Source: Hordeum vulgare subsp. vulgare | Lineage: Eukaryota > Streptophyta > Magnoliopsida > Poales > Poaceae | DNA length: 64,000 nt | Reading direction: 5' to 3' | Assembly: GCF_904849725.1 (NCBI RefSeq) | Contig: NC_058520.1 | Location: forward strand, 319,125,186 to 319,189,185 | Translations under genes and position numbers: made by a program | In this document: positions 1-11,120 of the stretch, one piece after another | How positions within the stretch are numbered: the first letter of the stretch is position 1 | Layout: every line of letters begins with the position of its first letter | The notes under the pieces: generated by a model | Database searches by the model: none | The model's input: only the letters and a program-made list of their open reading frames with translations | Told to the model about the DNA's origin: nothing

Positions 1-1150
1 TTGGAAGAAATACTTGATGGTCTTAGGACTATTGAGTAAAGATGGATCTTGAAACGGAAGACATACGATGATGTGATAAGTCACTATTAAGAAAAGCTCG
101 ACTTGTCACAAAGATGTTTCCGACAAGATGAAATAGTTGACTATGATGAGACTTTATCACTCGTAGAGATGCTAAAAGTCTGTTATAATTATGTTAGTAG
201 TTGCTGCATTATTTATGAAATATTGCACATAGGATGTCAAAACATTGTTTCCTCGACGGTTTCCTTGAGGAAAGATTGTATGTAATACAACCAGAAGGTT
301 TTCTAGATCCTAAAGATAATAACAAGTATGCAAGGTCCAGCTATCCTTTTATGGATTGGTGCATGCATCTCGGAGTTGGAATATACGCTTTGATGAGATG
401 ATCAAAGCTTTTGGGTTTGTACAAGCTTTATGAGAAAACTTGTATTTCCAAAGAAATGAGTGGGAGCACTATAGTATATATGATAAAGTATATGTGGTTG
501 AGATATTGTTGATCGGAAGTAATGTAGAATTTCTGTGAAGCATAAAGGTTGTTTGAAAGGGGATTTTCAAAGGAAGACCTGGATAGAGGTACATGAACAT
601 TGAGCATCAAGATCAATAAAGGTGAATTTGAGTGAGACTCAAGAGCCTGACCACGGCAGAAGAAAGAGAAAGGACGAAGGTCGTCCCCGATGCCTTAGCC
701 GTAGACTCTACAGTATGCCATGTTGTGTACCGCACCTGATGTGTGCCTTGCCACAAGTCTATTAAGAGGTACCGAGAGTGATCCAGGATTGAATCACTGA
801 ACAGTGATCAAAGTTATCCTTAGTAACTAATGGACTACGAAATTTTTCTCGATTATGGAGGTGGTTGAAGAGTTCGTCCTAAAGGGTTACGTCAATGCAA
901 GCTTTGACACTAATCCGGATAACTATGAGTAGTAAAACGCATTCGTATAGTAGAGTAGATATTTGGAGTATTTTTGAATAGCACCTAGTAGAAGCATCTA
1001 TAAGATGACATAAAGGTTTGTAAAGCACACACGGATCTGAAAGTTTCAGAACCGTTGACAAAAACCTCTCTCACGAGCAAGACGTGGTCAGACCCCAGAA
1101 CTATATGGGTGTCGGATTCGTTAAAATCACATAGTGATGTGAACTAGATT
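1..1150 (+). pseudogene. Decayed copia RT/RNase H region, BARE copy 1
   Basis: Short translated pieces match the RT and RNase H parts of the BARE polyprotein preserved at 15197-18796, but stops and indels break every frame. The RT active site, YVDD in the intact copy, reads Y-V-V-E at 491-502, so the first catalytic Asp is lost. An in-frame TGA at 431-433 lies just upstream. Both the Asp-to-Val change and this stop recur in BARE copy 3 (47485-47487 and 47418-47429). Relative to copy 3 there is a further deletion near 620. It cannot encode a working polymerase. Confidence 0.85.
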
Positions 1151-1159
1151 ATTGACTCT

Positions 1160-1175
1160 AGTGCAAGTGGGAGAC
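1160..1175 (+). other. Polypurine tract of BARE copy 1
   Basis: The purine-rich string AGTGCAAGTGGGAGAC lies directly before the 3' LTR start at 1176. It is the expected plus-strand primer position, and the same motif sits at the internal edge of the 3' LTRs of copies 2 and 3. Confidence 0.8.
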
Positions 1176-3033
1176 TGTTGGAAATATGCCCTAGAGGCAA
1201 TAATAAATTGGTTATTATTATATTTCCTTGTTCATCATAATCATTTATTATCCATGCTAAAGTTATATTGATTGGAAACTCAAATACATGTGTGGATACA
1301 TAGACAACACATTGTCCCTAGTGAGCCTCTAGTTAACTAGTTCGTTGATCAAAGATGGTCAAGGTTTTCTGACCATAGGCAAGTGTTGTCACATGATAAT
1401 GTGATCACATCATTAGGAGAATCATGTGATGGACAAGACCCAAACTATGAACGTAGCATATTGATCGTGTCGTTTTATTGCTATTATTTTCTGCATGTCA
1501 ATATTTGTTCCTATGACCATGAGATCATATAACTCACTGGCACAGGAGGAATACCATGTGCGCATGAAACGTCGCAACGTAACTCGGTGACTATAAAGGT
1601 GCTCTACAGGTATCTCCGAAGGTGTCCGTTGAGTTAGTATGGATCATGACTGGGAGTTGTCACTCCGTGTGACGGACAGGTATCTCGGGGCCCACTCGGT
1701 AATACAACATCACACACAAGGCTTGCAAGCAATGTGACTATGTGTAAGTCACGGGATCTTGTATTACGGAACGAGTAAAGAGACTTGCCGGTAACGAGAT
1801 TGAAATAGGTATGCGTATACCGACGATCAAATCTCGGGCAAGTAACATACCGAAGGACAAAGGCAATGACATACGGGATTATATGAATCCTTGACACTGA
1901 GGTTCAACCGATAAGATCTTCGGAGAATATGTAGGATCCAATATTGGCCTCCAGGTCCCACTATTGGATATTGACCGAGGAGTGTCTCGGGTCATGTCTA
2001 CATAGTTCTCGAACCCGCAGGGTCTGCACACTTAAGGTTCGGTGACGTTTCGGTATAGTTGAGTTATAGGTGTTTGTAACCAAAAGTTGTTCGGAGTCCC
2101 AGATAAGATCTAGGACGTCAGGAGGAGCTCCGCAATGGTCCGAAGGTAAAGATTGATATATAGGAAGTCCTGTTTTGGTCACCGGAAAAGTTTCGGGCTC
2201 ATCGGTAGTGTACCGGGAGTGTGGGAGGGCTGCCGGTGACCATCGAGAGGGGTGTCACGCCCCAAGGGGTCTCATGGGCTATGGGAAGAGATAAACCAAC
2301 CCCTATAGGGCTGGAATGAGTTCCCACTAAGGCCCATAAGGTTTGAGAAGGAAAAAACACAAGGTGGAAAGAGTTTCCAATTGGGAAGGTGGAATCCTAG
2401 TCCAAGTAGGATTGGAGTAGGACTCCTCCACCTCCAATTTCAGACAAACCTTGAGGGTTTGAGGCTGCCTCCTCCCCTCCCTCCCTCCTATATATACTAG
2501 AGGTATTGAGGGATTTTGAGACACAACTTTTCCACGTGCTTCTCGACCCTATACTACACAGTTTTTCCTCTAGATCGTATTTCTCCGGAGCTTAGGCGAA
2601 GCCCTGCCAGAGTAGATCCTTACCACCATCGGCGCACCGTCAAGCTGCCAGAGAACTCTTCTACCTCTCCGCCCCCTCTTGCTGGATCAAGAAGGTGGAG
2701 ATCGTCATCGAGCTATACGTGTGCTGAACGGCGAGGTGCCGTCCGTTCGACACTAGATCAGGAAGGATCATGATGAAGTTTGCGGGACGCATCGTGATGA
2801 AGTTCGCAGGATGGATCGTGATGAAGTTCGCGGGACGGATCGTGATGAGATAGTACGACTATAGTGATCTAAATTGCGGAAATGTTGCACTACATCAACC
2901 GCGTTATATACGCTTCCGCTTAGCGATCTACAAGGGTACGTAGATCCAATCTCCCTCTCGTAGATGATCATCACCATGATAGGTCTTCGTGTGCGTAGGA
3001 AATTTTTTATTTCCCATGCGACGTTCCCCAATA
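1176..3033 (+). repeat. 3' LTR of BARE copy 1
   Basis: The 1858-bp LTR starts TGTTGG; its end CCCCAATA is a decayed form of CCAACA. A TATA box is seen at 2489-2496, followed by the R/U5-like region. The block before the TATA box (about 2290-2485) is the same promoter type as in BARE copy 3 and differs from copy 2. Near the 3' end (2766-2850) a short unit resembling GATGAAGTTCGCGGGACGGATCGT without its last bases is repeated about three times, a small tandem expansion not seen in the other LTRs here. Confidence 0.88.
2489..2496 (+). promoter_or_regulatory. TATA box in LTR of BARE copy 1
   Basis: TATATATA follows a CT-rich run. The same position and context carry TATA motifs in the LTRs of copies 2 and 3 on the other strand. 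BARE-type LTRs are known to drive Pol II transcription from such motifs; activity of this copy is not shown. Confidence 0.6.
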
Positions 3034-6000
3034 GTATGTCCTCACCCCAACCAAGTTTTGCAAACAATGGGTGTAGCCCAGGAGCGTTCATCCAACTATC
3101 CTTGAGCGTGGACACTACTATTTCGATAGTTTTACACTCTGCAGAGGTTGCACACCCACAAGACTCGGGGAACTTCCATGTGAAGCAATACCTCGCGATA
3201 TATTACTTACCTAAGGTAAGCACCCGACCAATGCCTTTCCCTTGACAACACCAAACAAAGAGTTCACTCATTGTGACAAAACTTGCATGATTTACATCAC
3301 AAGTACCATCCATGAGGGGACCGATAGTGTGTCCGATGTATGTAAAAACATCCATAGTCATCCTTTCTGACACAAACCCCTATCGAGAGTGACCACGTCA
3401 CTACCACCACTAGTAATATGGGCTCTCTCCTAGCATTGACCAAAGTAATCAACAGAGCCCCATCCAATAAGGGGTATCATGGTCATACATGTAAGGTTGG
3501 AGTAACGGTCGCAACTAAACCAATCCATTTTTGAAAACAACACACTCACTTGCCTCGGTACACAACTTCCTTATCAATAATTTACCTAGATCAACATATC
3601 CCTCGGGCATTATTGGCACCCGACGGGGTTCTCGAAAACTCTTTGAAAATACTTTTATTTCCAACATTATGCATAATCCCGTCCCACTTGCGTAGCAACT
3701 ACTAGCATCCTATCTACTTCCCACCCACAGAACTCTCAACAAAGAATAGATCTATGCAAAATGCAAGTGTTAACGAGAAATGTATCAGGGACCAACCCAA
3801 CAAGGTTGTCACCACATCATCGAAATGCTTTTGATGCAGATATTTAAAAGTGCTATAATGCCATGAAAGAAATAGTTTCATCGACTTCGTCAAAGGGTGG
3901 CTTGCTTGGATCAACAAAGTCATCGAGGTGTTTGAAAGCTTTTGGTTCAACTTCTCCATCAGCAATGTAATATATCGTTGCAATATAATGGCCAAAAATA
4001 AGACCACGATAAAAACAGGAAAAATAAATCATGCCCAAAAGTGTCAACTTATTTTTGTAAGATACTAGAGTGAAAACCGAAAATACCATAATTCCTAGTT
4101 TTTTGGTTTGGAGTGCAAAGACAGTGTCTTGAATTTAAACAATGAATTTAAATAATTTAAATAGGATTTACATTAACAACAATATATAAAAGTTTATTTA
4201 ACATGCAAAAAAATTACACCATTAAATATGTTGTAATGTTGCACGAATTTAGGAGTTGGAATTACTGGATTTGGATAAATATTCTTGCGTGTGGATTTTT
4301 TGGAAAACAAAAATAAAAAAAGAAAAATGGCGAGAACTACCCAGACTGGATCTTCCCGTAGTTGGGACAGCTCAGAGGCATGCTAGCCCAGGCGAGCGAG
4401 GGCTCATGCAACGCCATGTTTTAAAACTTAAACGTGGGGCCCAGGTGTGAGCGTTAGATAGTGGAGGGGGAGAGAGATGGGAGGCTGATGAGCGGACCCC
4501 ATGAGGTCATCATCAACCTCCGGCTACGAGGGGGAGAAATCTCATCAGTGTGGTCTCCAACCACAGTGAGGCAAACCGTGTATAGGAATGGGTTGAGCGT
4601 CAAGTCATTGTTCTGTTAGTGATCTAGGGGGTGAGCGGAGTGGCCTGAGTTGCCGACAATGAGGACGAGCGATAGAGGACCTTCGGCTGCGGATGGATTG
4701 GTCACTTCGGCCTGTTAAACATGCGGGACTCATAGGGGAAATGATTAGGAGGAGGCGGCAATTCTAGATCGAGCGAGAAGAGGGGCAGAGGAGCTCCGTA
4801 CCATGCGAACGACGGTGACCCGAGCCGACGGTGATCGGCTCGATCCCGAGCACAAATAGAAGAGGAGGGATGGGTGCTGCTGGTGGTCGACTCGAGTTGA
4901 GAGAGAGACTTCAGGAGAGAAATGGTCATATGGGAAGCTTAAATAGGGGGACGAGGTGCACCGCGACCCCGTGCGCCGGCGAGGTCATAGTCGATGCTGG
5001 ATGCCTCGGGAGGACCGGAGGGTGTGTGGGGGTTGTTGGTGGAGATGGTCTACGACCAAGAGGGGAAGAAGAGAGAAGTGAGGGGCAGTAGAGGCCCGCA
5101 AGTTTCAGCACCCCCATTGGAGCGCTCAGGCATCCATGGCACGCATGCGAGGGAGAGAGGGGAGGGGTCCGGCAGGCTGGCTCCCAAGGATAAAGGGGAT
5201 CGGTATGGGCGCCATCTATAGTCTGGATAGGCACTATATCACGCTCTAGAGCATAGTGTTGACATGCCAACACATGCCCACACTCTTTGGGCTTGCACTG
5301 TCTTGTCCACTAGCTCCTGGGGTACTAGAGATGCTCTCTATAGCTTAGGGTATAAGGGAAAGTAGTGGTAAAGGAAAATGAGGTAGAAGATGTGCTGTTC
5401 TTGGTTGACCAGGCAGGTAAAAAGGGGTTTTCACCCCTCAATCATGGATCTAAACCATTTAAGATTTGACCAGAGGTATATGGTGACTAGGAAAGGCTCT
5501 GGTAAAATTTTGAGGTGAAGGAGAATAGTGGAAAGGGTGAAACCATTAGCTTTTGGAATTCACCAGCAGGTGTTTGATGCTAATTTGGGCTATATAAAAG
5601 ATTCTCCTTTCTGTGAGTTATAAAAAGAGTAAATGGTAGATAGAATTGAGGTTGATTACCAAGTTTGAGCTCATTTGAAGAAAGTTGCGAGTGCAACTTT
5701 GGAAAATCCTAGAAATCAACACAAATAGATTTACTTAGATCTAGCTGAGCTAAACTATTCACCTTGATGCACCACTTGGTGTGGTGGCATCATTAGGTTA
5801 TTAGAGCATGCCCACAAAGTTTGAAATTAAATGGATATACTTGACAAGGTAAAATTGTAAAATTTTGATTCTAGATAGAGAGGATTTTGGGGCATTTTGT
5901 GAACCAAAACTATTTTGATTGAGATGAAACTTGGCAAGATCATCACAAAGGAAATATGTGGTCTTCTGGAATTCTCGAGATTTATTTGACAACATTTATT

Positions 6001-6605
6001 TTAGAATTTTTTCAAATACTTGAAATATTTAGAAAGTGTTATGGAGGGTTTTGTCCGATATATTGAACATGATCGTGTGTTTATTTTTATATATATGGAA
6101 AATATATGTCCAATTAGTTTTCTAAATTTTCTCAAGTATTTTGGAAGCATAAAATTAATTTTTCCTATAAAATACCATTTTCGGCATTAGAAAAAGGCAT
6201 TTAAATAAAATACATATATAATATCTAAAATAGTTTTTTTGTGGTTTTGGCAATTCTTATAGGTAATAGGTCAAAATAAAATCTTTAGGGAAAAACATTC
6301 ACCCTAATTTGAGGACTTGTAGTACAAACCTAAATCTAGGGGATTTTGAAAACCTAAATTAAATAAATGCTTTTCAGCCAAAATAATATTTTATAAAAAT
6401 AGTTTTATGTCATATACACATGGCATGATCATTGGGTAAAGAATTGGATGAAGGAGATGAGTTTTGCCTGTAGGAGGACTCTGTGCATTAAAACACAAGC
6501 AAATAGCAATCAACTCAAGCATGCACAAGCACACAACAAGTTTTAATTGGTCCAAAATTTTCAAATCATAATCATAGAAAAGTCGTACGAACACAAGGTG
6601 TGACA
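3034..6605 (-). repeat. 3' LTR of Gypsy A (partial)
   Basis: Reverse-complemented, it begins TGTCACACCTTGTG at 6605 and runs through blocks that match the Sukkula-like LTRs (25063, 32164, 56457), for example around 3400-3480 against 36205-36310 and 5770-5830 against 33110-33180. BARE copy 1 interrupts it at a place corresponding to about 36655 in the second Sukkula-like LTR. The GC-rich part (about 4320-5220) matches the GC-rich block of those LTRs in general position but only weakly in sequence. No gene is seen in this 3.6 kb. Confidence 0.75.
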
Positions 6606-6647
6606 AACCTACCCCTTAGAAGAATATTGTCCCTGAGAATCCTAAGC

Positions 6648-7796
6648 TAGGTGCTAAATAGATAAGGGAACTCACATCTAAGGTCATCTTCATGCTCCGA
6701 GGTTGCTTCTGCTTTAGTGCGGTTGCCCCATTGGAATTTGAAGTACTTGATGGTGCGGCTTTGAGTGCAATGTTCGACTTCATCCAAGATGCAGACTCAT
6801 CTCTCCCGATAAGTGAGGTCTGGCTGAAAGTCGATGGCATGATGGTCGATGTCCTTGTAGAGGTCGCGGTGGTTGGCAACTTGGAAACACTTTCTAAGTT
6901 GTGACATGTGGAAAACATTGTGCACATTGGATAACCCGAAAGGTAGCTCTAGCAGGTAAGAAACTTCTCCGCGTCTCTCAGTGATCTTGAAGGGCCTGAT
7001 ATATCTTGGTACAAGCTTTCCATTGACGTGGAAGCGCTAGGTTCCCTTGAGAGGTGTGTCTCAGAGATAGACATGGTCGCTAACACACAAACTCATGTCT
7101 CGATGGTGCGAGTCGGTGTAGCTCTTCTATCTTGACTTGGTAGTCTCTAGACACTCTCTGACTAGTTGACCATGCTCTTCTGCCTCGCAAAATATGTCTG
7201 GTCCAAAGACTAGTCCTTCTTTGGTTTCTGACTAGTTGAGGGCAGTGCAACATTTACGTCCATATATCACCTCAAATGGTGCCATGTACACACTGTACTG
7301 GTAGCTATTGTTGTTGGAGAACTCGACGAATGGCACGCAATCCTCCCACTCAGCTCCATGTGCTAGACAGCAAGCACGCAACATATCCTCGAGTATCTCA
7401 TTTACTCGTTCTATGTGGCATCCGGTCTGAGGGTGTAAAGCGGTGCTGAAGGATAACTTGGCTCTTAGAACCTCGAGGTAAACAGGGTACATCAACCTGC
7501 CATGATTTCATTAGGAACTCCATGAAGGATCATGATACAGTTGATGTAGAGGTTGGCTAGTAGGTTCCCATTGTAGGTTGTCTTGACAGGGTTGAAGTGG
7601 CTACCTTCGTCAGATGGTCAACAATGACCCAAATAGATTCATGTCCTGTGCTTGACTTGGGCAATCCGGTGATGAAGTACATCCTGACTTTGTCCCACAT
7701 CCATTAAAGCACACTGAGATGTTGTAACAATCTAGCGGGTCGTTGATGCTCAGCTTTTAGCCTCTCGCATATGTCACACTTAGCGACATAACTGGC
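6648..7796 (-). pseudogene. Gypsy A integrase core and chromodomain-like C terminus
   Basis: The minus strand reads the end of the integrase zinc finger (AKCDI near 7780), the catalytic core and a C-terminal domain. The first catalytic Asp of the ITGLP motif is Tyr (codon at 7677-7679). The Glu-bearing ERVN motif is kept near 7410. Then come GKLVPRY and FHMSQLRKC motifs, and a chromodomain-like stretch (KFQWGN, then acidic residues) ending at a TAG about 6648. There are several frameshifts and stops. A chromodomain after the integrase is the hallmark of chromoviruses. A solo LTR at 7797 separates it from the rest of pol. Confidence 0.82.
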
Positions 7797-10700
7797 TGTA
7801 ACATCCCAAAATTATAAATTTTGGAATGTTAATATAATTATTAGATTGATTGTTTGTTTGTTTGAGTGATTGAAACTTGAGTGGAATTTGAAACTTCTCA
7901 AAAAAAATGAGAGGAAATAAAATGACTTTCCCAAAATTTTCTATTTTGAATCCCTTTTCAATTTTGAGTTTGAATATTTTCAAAACCCTTTGATTAAAAA
8001 AAATCAAATGAGAGGAGGAAAATGACCCTCCAAAATCAGAGACAATGTCTTGATTCAAATTTTAAGTATTTCCAATTTATTTGAAATTCAAATTCCTTTT
8101 CATTTTAAAGTTATTGGAAAAAAATAATTTTTTTAAAAAAAGTATTTTTTTGGTTTTGAAAATATGTTTAGGTTTTAGAAAATTTTATTCTGAAAATTTT
8201 GATATATAATATGTTTATATAAAATGTTCTCTCTTTTCCATTTATACGTTTTCTCTTCTTTGTTTCAAAAAAAATTGTTCGCTCGCAAAAAAAAAAAAAA
8301 AAACAAAAGCCACGGCCGGCCGTATCCTGCTCATGCGGCTAGCCAAACTCTTTCAGCCCATGCGGCACTTCTTCTCTTTTTTTTCTATTTTCTCCTCTTT
8401 ACGTATATGTTTAGTCCCACATTTTCTATCTATGGACCATTAGACCTCCCTTCCACCTATAAATATAGATCCATAGGAGCATCCAAAAAATCATCTATTT
8501 CGGGTTAAATCAATCTTTTGGTTTAACTAGATTTATTAAATAAAAATATTTTTTTCTTCTCTTCAGCGGGATTTCTCGAAGTCGTCTCCTCATTGAAATT
8601 AATTCTTACTCTGCATTCTAAAGGTATTTCTCTTCGTATTCTTTTTATACTTCCGTAGTTTATTATTTCTAGACTAGTATTCCTACACTAGTATACGGTA
8701 GAGTAATTAGATATATTATTTAGTCTTCGTATTTACACATTAGTACTAGAATTCTTTTAGACATAGCACTTTTCTTCCGTAAAACAGTTTGGCCCTGATT
8801 TTTCAAATAGCCATAACTTTTTATTCGTTTATCCAAATTAGATGAAACCAACGCCTAGAGTTTTGTCTTGATCCCACCTATCCGATGAACCTATCATATC
8901 AACTTTTTTTTATATTTTCAAATTTCGAAATTTGTTCATATTCATATTCAAACTTCTTTTGATCATATCTTTTTATCCGTAGCTCCGTTTTAGATGAATT
9001 CAATTGCGTCGGATTCATATCAAAGTAATCTTTCCGTTTGTATCATTAGTTTTAACTTTTCAACTTATAATTTTGATCAAATCAGATTTATCTATTAGTG
9101 CCCAAAAGTGTTCACATCGTTTTAAGCCGATTCAATGTTATATTGACGTATTTGTATCTTTTGATCCGCTAGTTCAAATCTAGTAATTCTTTTTTCTACA
9201 CGCTCATATTGATCTCCTATATCCAGTAGCATCATTAGTTTCGACCTTTGAACCTTACAAATTTGAGCGATTCAAATTTGTATTCGAACATTCATTTGAT
9301 CTTATCTTGCAAATCGTACCACCTTTTCAATTGATTCCTTTTACCCTTAAACACTCACGTCATATATTTTTGTACGTAACCATCGTACTTCAGTTCAACT
9401 TCTCTTGACCTTTTGAATGCAAATTCAATTCATACTTCAATTCGCTATAACTTGCGTTGTAGTGCTCCATTTCAAGAAATTCTTTCTACAAAATAAATTC
9501 TTATGTCTTATACTATTTGTCAAACAACATTCATGTTGTTCTCCCAATATTTTTGATCATCTCCCATAGTGTATGCAAGTCGAGCTTATATAGCGATAGT
9601 TGATCATCCTTTGACTCTTTTGAGTTGACCCCTTCCATCGTACCTTTTACAACACCATAAGGCCCTATCTTTTTTTATTAAACCTTAGTACGTTGTTATT
9701 TTGCACCAAGACATGCTTTGTTTTTATGTTCTCTTGGTTCTTCCTTTTTGGCATGAATTTTTATTGAATGCTATTTGTTTATGATAGATTGCTCGGAGTG
9801 TGGCGAGTAGAATTATCAGGATTATGAGAGCGACTATCTTCATCAAATAATACCAGGCAAGTCACTTTGATCATACTATCATATATGTTTTATGCATCGT
9901 AGTTCTACCATCCTATGCCCAATTGCATGCTGCTTAGGTACTTGGAAATTTTAGTATAGGTTGTAGTATCATGTGGTAGGCACCCAACAACCCCGATACT
10001 TGGCCCCGGGACGACAAATTTCATATTGCTATGCTTGAGTAGACGGGATTTCGGTTGAGTGCATAACACGAGTAATGTGAGGTTGATTAAATAATCAAGA
10101 CCGGTTAAGACAAGATTTTCAAGACCTCGGACGCAATGCAACTCTGGGTGAAGGAAGGTTGATCGGCTCCCTGGAGAACCCAGTGGATGACCCGGGATGC
10201 TGGAGAGGCCATAACATCCTACGGAAAGCTTCACCCAGGCTCAAAGAGACGGACGGACATTTTCAAGACCCAAGGCTTACCTGCACAGCCACAAGTCATT
10301 ATGGGCTCTGGCTTGGTTGGACAACGCGGAGACTCTGGACAGGCGGTGCTAGCAGATGTAGAAGAACGGTAGGATTGGATCGGCACCGATAGGGATTCAG
10401 AGGGACCCGTTGAAAGACCATGTTTTGATCATCCGGTCTTCAAACATCCTGAAGTGCGAGGACATACACGGAGGCGATCAAATCTTGTGGGGAACGTGTG
10501 CAAAACTCTACAGAGTACTCAAACCTAATCGATTAGCCGTGTCCACGGTCATGGACAACTTGAGCCAAAGGAACTGAAGTTATCTGGATTTCTCAACACC
10601 TTTAAATATATTGGATGAGGGTAATTATTGACAACTCGGGTACGAGAACTGGTTGGCGGAACCATCTCGTTAACAACCAACAAAGTAGTAACATTTTGTT

Positions 10701-11115
10701 TTTAGCCCTCTCTTGTTGTAGGAGAAAAAATTTGCTTTACGCTAAAACTTACAACCCCACCTGCCATATATGCGTATAGTATAGATGACATTTTACCCCT
10801 CTCTTATGTGACTTGCCAGCATATTCAATATGCTGACCTACACGGCTGCAACGTCTTATGTTGCAGATATTTTTCTTCGACGAGTAAGAGTACGATTCAG
10901 GGTTACGGTCTACACCTAACTTGACGTTGGTGTTTATTGGGACTCCACTCCCTTGACTGTTTCCGCTAAAATATTTAAGGTATATATCAGTTTTACGCTA
11001 TTTACATGTGATTGCACTTTGATATATACATTGATGTACTGTGTGTGCCAGCATACTGATCTAGGGATGGCACAGATACACAGAGGCTTGACTCGTCTTG
11101 AGTCGGGTCGCTACA
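7797..11115 (+). mobile_element. Solo LTR C (about 3.3 kb) in the Gypsy A integrase
   Basis: The segment starts TGTAACATCCC and ends GGGTCGCTACA, and is flanked by a perfect 5-bp duplication CTGGC (7792-7796 and 11116-11120). Removing it and one duplication rejoins the integrase zinc-finger reading frame. I see no second LTR, PBS or coding region inside, so it is best read as a solo LTR. A possible TATA box (TATAAATA) is at 8458-8465 on the plus strand; the orientation is inferred from that. An A run is near 8287-8303. I cannot name the family with confidence. Confidence 0.82.
8458..8465 (+). promoter_or_regulatory. Possible TATA box in solo LTR C
   Basis: TATAAATA follows a CT-rich stretch and lies about 660 bp into the LTR. 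This is motif evidence only. Confidence 0.35.
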
Positions 11116-11120
11116 CTGGC

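Larger units (their letters stand above)
1..3033 (+). mobile_element. BARE/WIS/Angela-type Ty1-copia element, copy 1 (3' part only)
   Basis: This is the 3' portion of a copia retrotransposon cut off by the window start. The decayed RT/RNase H region is followed by a polypurine tract (1160-1175) and a complete 3' LTR. LTR start (TGTTGGAAATATGCCC) and end (CATGCGACGTTCCCCAATA) fit the BARE/WIS/Angela group of Triticeae. Sequence right of 3033 belongs to a Gypsy LTR on the opposite strand, so this copy inserted into that LTR. The right target-site copy would be 3034-3038 (GTATG); the left one lies outside the window. Confidence 0.88.

Noticed and set aside
4256..5273. Cluster of frames of up to 115 codons near 4.3-5.3 kb
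   Set aside because: They fall in the GC-rich part of the Gypsy A 3' LTR and show no family resemblance.
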